Shown one piece after another: positions 1-12,393 of a stretch of 64,000 nt of DNA (position 1 is the stretch's first letter; the number at the start of each line of letters is the position of its first letter). Made by a program: the position numbers and the translations under genes. A model generated the notes under the pieces. That model had not been told where the DNA came from. It did not search any database and saw only the letters and a program-made list of their open reading frames with translations. The stretch comes from Chrysaora quinquecirrha (lineage: Eukaryota > Cnidaria > Scyphozoa > Semaeostomeae > Pelagiidae), in the NCBI GenBank assembly GCA_014526335.1, contig JACTAT010000012.1, positions 1,397,318 to 1,461,317 on the forward strand, written 5' to 3'.

Positions 1-410
1 GGGCTTTACGCTGGCGACCGTTGCTTGTGCGTATCTCAAATAATTTCGGAGAAAGCATACAAGTTTGACCCAAATTTCGGCCTGGTGTTTTTTACAAAGG
101 TTGTTCTTATAAAACGTGTATATTATCTTGAATCCAAATAGTTCAACTTTTAATTAAGAATAGTAAATATTTACAAATGTAGGCAGTACGATACAGTGGT
201 CTTTAAAGTGGGTGAGCTCAGAATTTTGTAAGCGAAAAACAACGAAAAATATTAATCAAAAGTCTGATGCATTCGTTATTCAGTTAAAAATAAAACTAAA
301 AAATCAAAAGCGCTGGAAAGTTTACAAATAAAAACATCCAATCCTCCTTTATTATCCACAATTACGTTTTCGACGAATAGCAACATCAATAAAGTAACAA
401 TGCAACTCAC

Positions 411-447
411 TTGGCAGATTTTCTTCTTTCGCTGGTTCCGGGGGATC
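411..447 (-). CDS. candidate 37-nt exon of the acidic Ser-rich gene
   Basis: On the minus strand a pyrimidine-poor but acceptable acceptor (TTGTACAG) precedes 37 nt, followed by a strong donor (GTGAGT, 410-405). The preceding recognised exon ends one base into a codon. Joined to it, this piece reads RSPGTSERRKSA with no stop and leaves phase 2. Its basic, Ser-rich composition fits the upstream protein. No downstream exon can be placed before the window edge, and another exon could lie between, so this is only a candidate. Confidence 0.35.
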
Positions 448-3400
448 CTGTACAACCAATTGATAAGTCATTTAATCAGTCAGTAATAACACAGCAACGG
501 GAGCAAATAAAAGAATGTAACCATTAACAAAGTATCCGTAAACACTGTGTGGCTCGAAAATGACACAGCCATCAAAGTTGGTAAAACAGGAGCAGGAAAA
601 GCGAGTAAAATAAAACGGGAAAAAGCAAGCGAAATTAAGTCACAGTAAATGAAGATCGAAGAGCTAAGGCAGGTGAATTAACTCCTATCTGTTGTTTTCT
701 TCTTATCTTTCTTATGTAATATTTACATTTTACATATCAATAATTTATTTGCATGGTTTTTGAGTTTTATGTACAAAGTGGCGGTCAATCTACATTAATT
801 GATAAAGGTCTACCAAAACACACAATTTACGTTAAACAGTAGACATACTTCGATATGAAGTCAACTACTTAAAAAACTGAATCACGAACAGGCGATCCAA
901 TAAGCTCATGTTTTATACTTAAGGTTATTGAATAAAACTAGATTTATGTAATCCTTAAAGACCTAATGCACGCTTGAAAGTCGTAAAAAAGGCCAGATCG
1001 TAAGTCAGCAGGATGACTAGTACCGACTGAGTGACCAAATGCAACACATGATATACCCCTCGACTAAAAATAATCCTGGAAAACTGCATTTAGTGTCTAG
1101 TGAAATGAAAGAGCAATAGCTGCCTCTAATGGGTAGATTAAAATTAAAAGGATAAAGCTTTCTAGCTCTAAAAATTATGGAGATAAGGAGAAAATGAATG
1201 GCTTTCTTATCTCTGCAGTTTTGAAACCTGTCTTTTGTTATGAAGGCGCAAAATTACATTATATCAAAGGGAATGTAATATGAGGCTTAATTTTCAGTGA
1301 AAAATAAAACACTTGCATCTTTTTGTTGTATTTTTAAATGTATGTTCGAGAGAAAATTCGTGTTTATGATAAAAGCAATTGGGTATTATATTCAAAGAGA
1401 GAGATTTTCTGCTTGGTAAAGATACCATCAAAGTTGTCGAGGCTTATATTTCTTAAAATTATTATGGATTTAAAAAGTATGAAACCAAAACGGAAGAATT
1501 GATGATGAAAATAAAACAAAATCTAAAACGTGTCATGTTTTACTTTGTCATCTTTAGTCTTACTAGTTTACTAAGAAAATTTATTTATCCAAATTTCGTC
1601 TTCGAAGGGTCCAAATCCAAAAAAATGAATGTACATGGAACAGAATTAAAAATTGACACTCAACCTGAGGTAGTTGCTTGTAAGTGCTACTCGATATCTG
1701 AAGCATTGCTTTTCGACAGTGTTCCACGTACTGTCGCCATTTGTTCTACAAAAGCATTAGCTTATTTATTCAAATTCATCATTTAAATTAAATTTCAAGA
1801 ATGCGAGTTCTTGTTTTTCACTTTAGAATTTATTAAGAACGGGCCTCTAATTTCCGCTCTGTTAGGTTGTTTCATTACGTTAAGTCTGCTCAGTATTTAT
1901 TTGTTCATATTATTGCGATGAAGAGCGGGAAAATTTTCGCGCATACTTGAAAGTCAGAAACAGACCGATACAATGAACGAAGGCGGAATTTATACCCAGA
2001 TGCCGATTGAAATGCCCCAATCGGAAAGAGAAGCTAAATTGCCAATGTTTTTTACACAGGATACATACAGGGGGCAGTCCAATAGAATTATTTGAAGAGT
2101 CCAAGAAAACGAATCTTTCTGTCTACACAGAACCGGCCTTTTGGTTTCGATGTAGACAGATTCCAAAACCTCTAAGGGAAACAAAGATCTTGCTTTGCCA
2201 ATGATTTTGAAACAATCCTCGCTGTAACTTTCCGCACAATTGGGGTTATCGAGTAAGTGTTGTTCTATGGCCGAGTCGCGTTTGAGGCTAGGTTGATGCT
2301 TGGACCTACGGGGTGGTCGCGTTCTCTTTGCCGAAAAATGTACTGACGAATATTAGTTGGGACATTCTGTTATCCTATCACCTAATCTCTAAGTAGTGCG
2401 ACCTACGTACTTAGCATCACACCGTTACGAAAATTCACAAATAACCAAACTTTTGCGTGTTAGGTGCAAAAAAGTATGCCCGAAAATTTTCCGCTCTTCG
2501 TCGCATTTTTGAAGTTTTGTACTACTAAAAAATTATTCATTTATTCTTATATTAATTTAGGTAAGCAATTTGAAATTATACTCCAAAATAGGAAATACAT
2601 TTTCTGAGAAATAGAAATAAAATTAGCGACACATAAGGTTGATTTTTTAAAGAACGACTACTTTTTAAGCCATTCAGGATTAGACTGAGTTATGATATTG
2701 ATTCTGGATTTCCATTACAAATTCTCGGAAAAGTCCTCTGGAGTTCAATTATCCGGAGATGGAGGCTTATAAAGAGAAAGAAGGAAGATTCGGGGCTAAA
2801 AAAGCTTTTTGCCATAGAGCAAAGATCAATGTTTATTCGAAATATTTTCCAAAGCTGAGCTTAGATGGTACATGAAATAGGAACACTAACAGAAGTTTAT
2901 TTAACCGGTCAGTAAGATCCGAACAACGGGTGAAAGACTGTATGCGGCTGGGATTTTAACCAGTAAAGTAGGAGGCGGAGGTGAGTGCACAGGTCTAGCA
3001 CCCTAGCTTTACCTTGAGTCAATGAAATGTGACCATTTCCTTGGATAAAGGTTCCCTTTCTTTGAAACGCAAAGTATCGTTATCTTTCAACGTGAATATC
3101 TTCTTTCTTTTGTTGTCAGAAGGCCATTTTTCAGCCACTACGGGCAAAGTGGGGATGGACAGCTACCCGTTTATTTTTTGTTTCGGTAAATATAAAGATT
3201 TCTGCTAACAACATCAGAATAAGAGGCACACTTCAAGTACATGAAAATCTTCAACCAATGCTTGCTTCAACACGGGTCAAGATTTGAGAGCATCGCTTAT
3301 TTTGCTTTGCGTTCACGTGACATCTCAGCACGGACCGAGATAAAGTCACACGGTTGAACGAAAAGAATTTTTGTGGTTTTCTCTATTGATCGTGATTGTC

Positions 3401-4509
3401 ATTTACTCTAATGCAAAGACATCAATCATGCTCTAGGCTAGAAATTTAAGTGTTTACATTGAACACAGGCTGAATCGTCGAGTTGAGTTCAGCAAATGCT
3501 GAGTTTCAACTCGGGTTCTCTCATGTAATAGCTCTGACGGATTACACTTTCAGCCGAGTTGAAATTTGGTCCGTGCTGATATCAGCATTAGCTGAAAATT
3601 CTGATGTAAAGCGCGTCTAAGTAAATAACATGTTACGCAACGTTTATGAAAAGGAATTATAAAGATATAGAAGAGAATGTTATACCTTTGCAGAAGGTGA
3701 TGGTGGATGTTGAAATGGGTTGTGTGGTATGCCACAATCAGGACAAATTTCTTGATCGGATTCATCGTTTGAATCTTCATCAAAAGAATGTTGCTCACCA
3801 CATTCTGAACACAAAGCTGTCTGCCTATCTGTTGAATTCCAAAGAAATTATTTTTTTGCATATTTGCAAATGCTTTCTTAGCTACCTTAGAAATAGTAAT
3901 TAATATAAAGCAAAGTGCACACGGCAGATCGTTATACTTGTTACGTAAGATTATTCTCTCCCCTCTCGTTGAAAACTTCATCATTCAACATCGTTCGTAG
4001 CAAGGTATTTAGCTAGAATTCATCAAAAACCCACAGCGAATGAAAAATATTTCACTTTTTTTTTTGTTATAGTGATTCTCTTCCGTGAATTCAGCACAGT
4101 GTAGATTTTGATTTGACGCTGGTCCGAGAAAACTGTAAAATTCCAAAACAGGTTCTATTTCAAGAATTTGATTCTTGACGGATATAATCTTTCCTGGCTG
4201 CTGCCACAGCAGATAATTACGCAAAGACCAAATCATATATACAACAAAAACAAAAACTGATGATGAATTTTCGTTTTGAGCCCAGTCCTTGAAGTTTTAT
4301 AGAAAGAGAGGAAAAGGCAATGCGACTTAAAAATAAATCCTTCCACCAGGTAACTACATTTTAAAGCATTATTAATGCGTTCTTTGCAAAGTTGCCATCG
4401 CAAAAATGCGTGGCAACAATTTCTGAAACTGCAATTGTTTAGAAACTTTCAAGTGAGATTCATTTCAGCTATTAGAAAAAAATACACAATAAAGCTACGT
4501 TCAACTCAC
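448..4509 (-). other. intron-sized gap in the acidic gene, no coding signal
   Basis: About 4 kb between the last secure exon (ending at 4510) and the candidate exon. I see no conserved coding sequence on either strand. It contains one copy of a dispersed repeat (about 1950-2480) and otherwise AT-rich unique-looking sequence. Confidence 0.4.
1950..2480 (+). repeat. dispersed repeat family A, copy 1
   Basis: This segment shares many blocks with 20460-20840 and 26650-27620: a block around cacagaaccgg, then gatgtagac, aaacaaagatct, tttgccgaaa, gacctacgta and finally aaattcacaaataacc. Copies are clearly diverged. No terminal inverted repeats or coding potential were seen; it may be a SINE, an LTR fragment or a non-autonomous DNA element. 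Confidence 0.55.
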
Positions 4510-7500
4510 TTGTCTTAGAATTCGCCAATCCAGCCCTTGTGATCTTGCTATTTGTGATTTCATCCTCATCTTCTGTAGATGAAGAAGATTCTGATGATCC
4601 TTTAATTCTTGAAATAAGGTTTCGGCCTCTTTTTCCATGACCATCATATGGTCCCAAGTGCCCAGTTGACTGAGAGGTTCTCAGTGATTCAAAGTTATCA
4701 TCTGATTCCCGATCCATCATTTTTAGTGTGGATGGTGCTGTATACCTCTTCTTTGTTCCTTTTCTTTTTGGTTTTACTAAAAAGCATTTTTCATTTGTTG
4801 AGTTCCTACAAACTGTTGGGATTAAATTTCCCATTTGATGAAATTAAAGGTTGATTTTACTGTTAATTACGATTAATGAATTATATCTAAAAGTTTTATC
4901 TACGAAATTATAAGTATATGCTTTGAAATGAGCTCACTAAAATTCCAAATGGTTTAAGATATAACACGGTTTATTTTTAAGAAATCTATAAATTTCCTAA
5001 ACTAGACAACTGGTTGGTCTTACTTCCTGTCCCAGACCAAGAACATGGACGATGCTCACCTGGCACAGTACAAGTCCATGTGCCAAAGGAAATAACTAAA
5101 ACGCGGACTTGCGGTTCAGGGAACTACGAAAAGATTATGAAAATTATAGTCAACTATAGCTGCAAACAAGTTCTATAGTGCTCCTCTTCAATAAAAAATC
5201 TTTGATTCAAGGTGCATCTAAGATAAGCTTGTGCTTATCTTAAGTGAGGAAAAGGTTACCCAGAAGTATATTTTAAATAGAATAACCTACCTTCAAAAAC
5301 ATCATCTCTTGATACAGGATGAAGCTTGTTTTGTGATTTTGGAAGAAATTTTCCATTCCCAATGTCAGAGGCAAATTTTTTCAGTGTAGCTGAGAAGTCT
5401 GATATCCTTTGATGAATATCGGGATCATCAAGATATATTTTATGTCTCATTTTTCTACTTTTTCTTTTGTGTTTATGACCAGAAGAACTACTAGTTGTTG
5501 GCTTTTGTGGTGTGTGTCTTTGATCAACATCATTAGCAACTTTGCCCAATAGCTTCAGTTTTGTGGTAGCCAGATCAGATTCAAGAATATCATTAGCAGC
5601 ATTCTTATGAAGATCTTCCTCATTGCTGATATTGTTGATTATTTCAATTTCTTTCTGCTCTGGACCAGTTTGTCTATCAGTATCTACATTTTTACTTGCC
5701 CGTTTTATAATGGCTTTATTATCAACAGTAACTTCAGTATCAGATGCAACAGATTTCAACTGAGAGGAAACTTTTCTTTCTTGGTAAAAATTTCCATTGA
5801 GGTGATAATCTTCTTCCCATTCAAGGTCATCATTTAAGCTCAGCTCTGGTGTCACATTTTCATCTGGTCTGTCATTAGTTTTGCTACCAGAGTCTGACAA
5901 ACTGCCACTTCTTGAAGATAATTTTTGGACATCATCATTGTACCCTTCAGGTTGCAAGTCAATATTGTTTTCTGTGTCTGCATTGGTGGCAATTGTTTTT
6001 CCAGGATTGATAAATGCTTTTTCCTTTATATTATGTTTATCTGACATGTTTGTATTTGATAGGACTTCTGCAATTTTGGCAATTTCATCATCTTTGAGAA
6101 CAACATCTGTAGGATTATTATCATTATCAATTGATTTTGTATTTCTCAAATCTTCGTTTGGGTTATTCTCATTTTCAGCCTCAAAGGAAACCAGTTTTTC
6201 CAACAATGGAGATGAATCTTTGTAAATTTCCTTATCATTGGTAAGACCTGAAATTTCATTATCACTAGCACTGCTTGACTGTCCTTCCTCGCATGAGATA
6301 TTTTCTTGTAATGTCCCATCTGAAGAGAGATAAAACACTTGTAAGTAAAAAAAAAAACAAATTATTTTGAAAACAAAGAGATCAAATGCTTTGACCACTT
6401 TCCAAGTGGTTTCATTCCACAGCAAAATTCAACTGTCAACAATTGATAACAGTACTTCTAGCACTGACAAGGTTTATCCTGTATAAATATTTCTTATTAT
6501 TATTATTATTATTATTCAAAATTAAGAAAGGGGTCTAAACAAGGGTCAAGTAAAGGCCAGGTCCAAAACGCGGACCAGGCGGACTTCGCAGACTTAGCAT
6601 TTCAAGTCCGCGTGTCTGCGTTTTAGTAATTAGGCCTATGAAATTACTAAAACGCGGACATGGATTTCGCGGACCTACGAAATTTCCTCAAAAAATTATA
6701 ATCAACAAAAGTAAATTGGTTCTACAGTGCTTTGCATTAACCAATTTACTTTTGTTGATTATAATTTTGTGAGGAAAATTCGTAGGTCCGCGAAATCCAT
6801 GTCCGCGTTTTAGTAATTTCATAGGCCTAATTACTAAAATGCAGACACGCGGACTTCCAATCGAAATATTGAAATAAGGGCATAGGTGCACTTTTCATGA
6901 CACCAGGTACGTGTATAGGCATCATAACCACATTTTATTCTAAAATTTCGAAAAACAAACAAAGATATCACAGTCTTAGAATTTAGGCCTAAACCCGGGC
7001 CTAAACTGCGATTAAATTTTTGTGAGGAAATTTCGTAGGTCCGCGAAATCCATGTCCGTGTTTTAGTAATTTCATAGGCCTAATTACTAAAACGCAGACA
7101 CGCGGACTTGAAATGCTAAGTCCGCGGAGTACACGTGGTCCGCATTTTGGACCTGGCCGTCAAGTAAAAATGTTGACCTTGCCAGCATGTCTGCAAAATC
7201 AATGGCCTGTAAAATATTATTTTATTTGAAGAGTCAAATGGGTGAATTGTTGTCTTTTTTGTGTAGCTGCCTCATGTCCAAAAAGCCGATGTCAGAATTA
7301 TAAGGTTTTCTCAAAGGGAATAACATAAAATGCAGACATCATGGGTATTATCTTATTCCAAATAATAAAATGTCAATAAGCATGAAACATAATTCTGTTA
7401 GACATATCTTGTTTGATCCAATTGATATTTTTGGATGGGGGCAACTGGTTGGTTATCTCATTGTTCATACTCATGACTATACATGAAAAAGAGTGATGGA

Positions 7501-8645
7501 TATGCGATGAAGACTAAACCATGCTTCATCACCAAAATACTTTTAAACTGACATGATAAATTTGCAATAGGGTTAAAAGGGCCATTTCAATATGCTTATT
7601 TTAAGCCATTAGGTTTTTCTTCAATTTTTCTATCACCATGTTATCCATTAGGTCTAAAATGGGGAACTACTAGAATCTCTGAACACATACAAAGCACATA
7701 CTTGCATTCAGGTTGCATGCCATTAGGGGAGTCCAGGGCATTCTGAGGGCCTTCTAGGTACAAAGATTCACCATACAAGGTAATGGGCTTTTTATTTCAT
7801 GAGCATTTAACATTTTCAATTAATAAAGGTTTTGACTGCAAACAAAGTTGTTGAAACTTTCTACCCAACTCGGTCTAAGCCTTCATGAAATTGTAGCCTT
7901 TGAATGCTCATAATTGATAATACAAGTGCTGAGAAAGTAAAACTTTGCAGCTCGTCAGGTGATAAAAATTAGTTAAACCTCCAAATTTACTGAAGAGATC
8001 TATTGTCAAATATAGATCATTCCGGTCAAATTTAAATTTTTCAAAATCGCAAGATATCAATCTTTTGATGCGAAAATCGTAAAGCACCCAAAAATTAGTC
8101 TAGGAGCAAAGTTTTACTATCTCAGCGCGTGCATTATCAATTCTATGAGTGTCCAAAGTTTACGATTTTGTAAGGGCTTTGACTGTGTGGGGTAAAAAGT
8201 TTCACCAAGTTCATCTTTTGCCGTCAAAGCCTTTATGAAATCAAGAACTTTGAATGCTCATAAAACTAAGACACACAAGCGCTAGGACAGTGAAACTTTG
8301 TACCAAAACTAAATTCTGGCTGCTTTATAAGACTTTCATATCGAAAACTCGATATCATGTGATTTTGAAAAATTTCAATGCCGTGTGAGGTCATGCCGAA
8401 ATGATCTATTCTGAAAATTTCTTTTCAAAAGTTTCCTGTAACCATAATGAAATACCTGTGTATTCAAGAACAAGATCATCTTCATTGCCATCATCATCAT
8501 CATCAGAGGAGCCCTCAGAGAGTAATGTAGCATCATCTTTTTCAGTCCTTGAAGGATGCTTTGGTTTATCTAATGATGAAACCAATTGAGAATCCTCTGT
8601 GAAGAACCCAGCCTCAGCATAATAATTTGCATCAATTTCAGACAT
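4510..8645 (-). CDS. unrecognised acidic, Ser/Asp-rich protein (three exons, 3' end missing)
   Basis: I do not recognise this protein. Exons read 8645-8456, 6319-5291 and 4812-4510. Junctions are CACAG|GTATTT with TTCAG|AT, then GAAG|GTAGGT with CAACAG|TT, and the last donor is CAA|GTGAGT; all phases match. The start is an ATG followed by SEIDANYYAEAGFF. The product of at least 507 residues is mostly disordered: an Asp/Glu/Ser tract at about residues 45-58, long acidic stretches with many Asn and Asp, then a basic segment (HKHKRKSRKMRHKIYLDDPD, near residue 350). A possibly ordered piece follows (DIHQRISDFSATLKKF), then a second basic patch (KPKRKGTKKRY) and another Ser/Glu tract. Alternating acidic and basic low-complexity blocks could suit a centrosomal, ciliary or nuclear scaffold, but nothing here fixes a function. 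It lies in tandem orientation downstream of MPHOSPH10. Confidence 0.72.
4813..5290 (-). other. intron with degenerate MULE-like arm
   Basis: Intron between exons 2 and 3 of the acidic gene. Positions about 5085-5190 match, with many changes, the arm of the foldback element at 6555-7158 (actaaaacgcggac, then ctacgaaa, aattatagtcaac, gttctatagtgct), so a second, older copy of that family is present. Confidence 0.5.
6555..7158. mobile_element. MULE-like foldback MITE with nested third arm
   Basis: Left end ggccaggtccaaaacgcgga is answered by the reverse complement at 7158. Inverted repeats run about 145 bp at high identity. The element is flanked by a direct repeat gtcaagtaaa (6545-6554 and 7159-7168), a 9-10 bp target duplication. 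A third arm copy in right-arm orientation sits at about 6740-6857 and pairs perfectly over long stretches with the left arm. Long terminal repeats plus a 9-10 bp duplication are typical of Mutator-like elements; no transposase is present, so it is non-autonomous. Confidence 0.8.
8011..8410. mobile_element. foldback MITE family B, copy 1
   Basis: Ends TATAGATCATTCCGG and CCGAAATGATCTATT are inverted repeats. The two halves are inverted copies of each other over nearly the whole length (ctatctcagcgc...gctttgac against gtcaaagcc...gcgctagg), so the entire 400 bp folds as one hairpin. A second copy lies at 9715-10122. Possible TA target duplication. Non-coding. Confidence 0.75.
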
Positions 8646-9130
8646 TCTCTACAAGTTAAAGTCAAAGTATCAGACAATTAGCCTATTGCATTGGCTGAAA
8701 ATGATCGTGTAGGTAACTACTGGAATTTAGGCCTCACACCCTGGCATCTGAGGCCTTGGCTACTCTGGCTACAGGCCTAGACCTTGTACAGTAGGCCTAC
8801 TTAAACCAGAGGGTGTAGAGAGCTTACATAGAAGCCGCCTAGCTATACAATATTAACTATATTAGATGCTACAGATCTATTTACCTTTCAAAAGAAGAAT
8901 GTTAAAGTTAATGAAGTGTCGTGGAATCAGCAAATTTGTTTCTTCTTCATTCTGTAGGCAATGACTCAAGAGTAGAGATATTTTGACGAAACTTCTGAAG
9001 GAAAATACTCTTCAATCACAACCAGCGTCGGTCGGTCAGTTGGTCAGCGGTCTATTCAATTGCGGTTTTTCTCAGACTTGCTGCTCGCTGCACGATCTGC
9101 TATAGCCCCTTGACGTACAGTAATATCTCG
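8646..9130 (-). promoter_or_regulatory. upstream region of the acidic gene
   Basis: The 5' flank of the acidic gene presumably holds its 5' UTR and promoter. I see no TATA box or other recognisable core element, only aggccta-type motifs and unique-looking sequence. The assignment rests on position alone. Confidence 0.3.
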
Positions 9131-9714
9131 CCTGGAACCAAAAATTTGCAGTGGTGCAAAAATTTAGTTTCAAACATTCAGGCTGGACATTAATTTTCGT
9201 GTACAGTGCTTGCAAAACCCGGGGTTGCACAATATATCTTTAATCGGGAAGGATGTGCCTGCCAATGGCGTATCATTTCTAGGTAGAAATTCCGAGAAGA
9301 GGTAATAGGATTGTCGATAAAAGTTCCAGAACGGGGCAGCATGCAGGAAAACTTTTCCGGTAAGGGTGTGGATTGTGTCTAATTTTTTCCCGTAAATGGT
9401 TTGTTTTCACAAAATTTTTGAAGAAACTCCGGAAAAGGTATTACTTTTGGGGTTCCATTCCAAAACTCCTGAATGGATCAGATGGATACCAAAGATTTTG
9501 TTTGGCAGGCACATTGCGTAATGTGAGATAGTTGCAGCCCCCGAGACTTGAAATTGAAAATTTCTTCTGCAAAAGCTTAAATTGCCAAAGCGAAGGCTTT
9601 TATCTAAAAACCATGAAAAAGTGGTTCTTAATAATTTAGTAAGAACGAAAGAAATAGCTTCCAAAAAGTGTCTGAAGACCAAAAAGTAAGTTAGGCCCGG
9701 GGGGGGGTCTTCAA
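9131..9714. repeat. non-coding, possible old inverted-repeat element
   Basis: Contains an inverted pair atgtgcctgccaa (about 9254) and ttggcaggcacat (about 9502), plus several related aaaacttttccgg and actccggaaaagg blocks, suggesting a decayed foldback element. A poly-G run lies just before the next MITE. No gene seen. Confidence 0.35.
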
Positions 9715-10122
9715 TATGTATAGATCATTTCGGTAGAAAAAAAATTTTCGAAATCGCAAGATATCAATTTTTTGATGCGAAAATCGTATAAAGCACCCAA
9801 AAATTAGTCTAGGTGCAAAGTTTTACCATCTCAGCGCTTGTGGAATCGATTTTACGAGCGTTCAAAGTTCACGATTTTATAAGGGCTTTGACCGTGCGGG
9901 GTAAAAAGTTTCACCAAGTTCATTTTTTGCGGTCAAAGCCTTTATGAAATCGGGAACTTTGAATGCTCATAAAATTAAGAACACAAACGCTAGGAAGCTG
10001 AAACTTTGTACCTATACTAAGTTTTGGCTGCTTTATACGATTTTCATATCGAAAACTCGATATCATGTGATTTTGAAAAATTTTAATGCCGTGTGACGTC
10101 ATACCGAAATGATCCATACATA
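9715..10122. mobile_element. foldback MITE family B, copy 2
   Basis: Termini TATGTATAGATCATTTCGGTA and the reverse complement at 10122 form inverted repeats. The interior is an end-to-end hairpin closely matching copy 1 at 8011-8410, with the two copies in the same orientation. Non-coding; a transposase source is not in the window. Confidence 0.75.
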
Positions 10123-11344
10123 CTGGACATGCCGCTCATATGAATGGGTATTTTCGACTGAAATTCTCTGCACATGGGTCTGATAATCTGCTTGATTCAG
10201 GTCGATGGGTTGGTATTTTAGGATTTTCTTACAAATAGGTCCCATTATGATTAGCTGCAAAGTTGCTGGCAACCTTTATACTTTGCATTTTGCTTTATAA
10301 ACGATGACTCGGCAGCAAAAACAGAGCTCGGTCACATTGATTGCAAAATATCGCGGTCGGATTCGATTTCGTGAGACAATTCTAGCATTGCAAAAGTGTT
10401 TTAAAATCAACCAAATTCATATAAATGGGCTTGAAAGTCCAACTTCACGTCTAATCAAGGTCACATTGGACAAAATCCTAGAAACTTTGTGACAGAAACA
10501 GTCAACACCAACAGCCAACATCAACAAAGACGAGTACTATTTACTGTCTTGAAGACTTAACATTTGCCCTGTAGCTGATTCAAGGGACACCAACCCCATC
10601 CTCACGACAGGCAAACTCCATTTAGGTCTTTCACAGGCACCTAATTAGCGCCGCAAACGTAACACACAGTGTCTCGAGTCACCGAATTTACTCAGATGAC
10701 TAAAAGCGTTAATAATGGAATCAAACTTACTTAAATACAGTATCAAATAAACCAAATGCAAACGCCAAAAATATAATTAAAGCTAGAAGGAAGGGCGTAA
10801 GATAACTGCCAAAAACGTTTACAAACAAAAACAACAAAATCTACAAATAAACTCACCCTGAAATGTACAGGGTTATGCCCCCCCGAGTTTTACAAACCAA
10901 CCCACCTTTAAGGTATTGTTCTACATATTCAGCCACCTAGTTTTATGATTTTTTAATGAATTTGTGCACCAAATGTTAAGGAAATTTGATTATATACCCA
11001 CTTTTAAGGTATTTTAGGCATGAATCGGACCCAATGGTAAGGAACGTTTGAAGAAAAACCCACCCATAAGAGGGGCACATACCTTTCAGCCTGCATAAGC
11101 GAGTACCCCCTCCCAGGCTGAGACTTAACATTACTGACCGACTTGACAAACAGACCTGACTTAGACAGACCTGATAAGGAAGAAGGCGAGGAGACATACC
11201 AATTCAAGAAACATAGCCACTGGACATCGGGCTGGACATCAGCACCCCCATCCACAACGTAATCTTGACACAGCGCTGGACTTCTATTTGCATCAACAAT
11301 ACAGAACGCGACTAAATTAGGCCGGCAAAATATCGTAGACATCT
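10123..11344. other. spacer, nothing recognised
   Basis: AT-rich intergenic sequence on both strands; short open frames here show no conserved motif. Confidence 0.5.
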
Positions 11345-11713
11345 TACACGTTTTTTTTATAAGGAACACCTTTATAAGGAACTCGAGGCTGAAAATTCCC
11401 AAAAAATTAAGGAACTTTAAGGAACTGTCGAGGCTCGGATGAAAACAAAGAAACTCCTTTTAAAGAACAAGACGGTTTGTACGAAGAAGGAACAGAAGTA
11501 CAATATATTTCCCATCGTTCTTCCCCAAAAGGCTCCATTTATACATAAAGTTAGAAATGAAGAATATTTTCTATGAATTTGCTGTAAAAATTAGTATTTA
11601 TACATATCCCACGACAAGGAACAGTATAAGGAACTTTCAGCCTCAATTTGTTGAAAAATTAAGCAACTCCAGCCTCAACTCAGACCAAAGGTTCCTTATA
11701 AAAAAAACGTGTA
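11345..11713. repeat. 23-bp perfect inverted repeat pair flanking 323 bp
   Basis: Bases 11345-11367 and 11691-11713 are exact reverse complements: tacacg, eight T, then ataaggaac. Several ataaggaact copies lie between them. It could be the ends of a small non-autonomous element lying partly over the 5' side of the Penelope RT relic. Confidence 0.6.
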
Positions 11714-12393
11714 TACAGTTGACCAAATTAAGCAAAGAAGAAATTAACAATAAAAATCTTCCTACCAATGCATCAAAGCTTTATCTCCAATGTCCTCGTA
11801 TTTCACTTTTCTACATGCTGCCAAAGATTCATAAACCTAACTATCCTAGTCGCGCAATCATAGCTATCAGCTGTTTCCTGCCCAACATCTCAAATCGCAG
11901 CTTATCTTCATTCAATTTTGACTCCCATTGTTCAAAATCTACCAAATTTTGTCAAAGATTCCTCCAATGGCTCTTCATATCTTCAAAGAATTCAAATTTA
12001 AAGGACACAAGAGATACCTCTGCCGTCACCATCAATGTCAAATCCCTGTACACATACATTTGGCACAGTGATTGCCCCAAAGCACTTAAGATTTTTTTAA
12101 ATAAAAGCTCACAACCAGACCCACCAAACTACGACATTGCTCCGTGCTCACAACCAACACATTTTCGTTCAACAACCAGTTTTTCCTTCGAAACTTAGGT
12201 GTGGCAGTCGGAAGCAAACTTGGTCCAAGCGTCCAAGCTACGCATGATTTTGTTGGTCATCAACAACACCTTATATCCGAGTCTTTACGATGGCCCTCTT
12301 CCATGCCTCATCAAAAGATACATCGATAGCATCGTCAGAGCTACAGTTTCTTTGGCCGAACTAAAAAATTTCCTTCAGTATCACCCTAGGTAA
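11557..12393 (+). pseudogene. Penelope-like reverse transcriptase relic
   Basis: Reverse transcriptase pieces can be read in three frames. LPKIHKPNYPSRAI (about 11817) corresponds to the PKxHK motif of Penelope-like RTs. NVKSLYT (about 12038) corresponds to the DVxSLYT box that carries a catalytic Asp, here changed to Asn. LIKRYIDSI (about 12308) corresponds to the YxDD box, with the second Asp gone. Frameshifts separate the pieces and the C-terminal endonuclease is absent. The copy ends at the giant palindrome that starts at 12385. It is dead; enzyme class is fairly sure from motif order. Confidence 0.65.

Larger units (their letters stand above)
6320..8455 (-). other. intron holding two foldback MITEs
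   Basis: Intron between exons 1 and 2 of the acidic gene. It contains the MULE-like foldback 6555-7158, a partial copy of the second foldback family at about 7800-7960, and a complete copy at 8011-8410 that ends only 46 bases from the exon-1 donor. No coding sequence seen. Confidence 0.7.

Noticed and set aside
3550..3984. 144-codon minus-strand frame
   Set aside because: Composition is that of random AT-rich sequence, there are no splice signals or motifs, and it does not fit the phase of the acidic gene.
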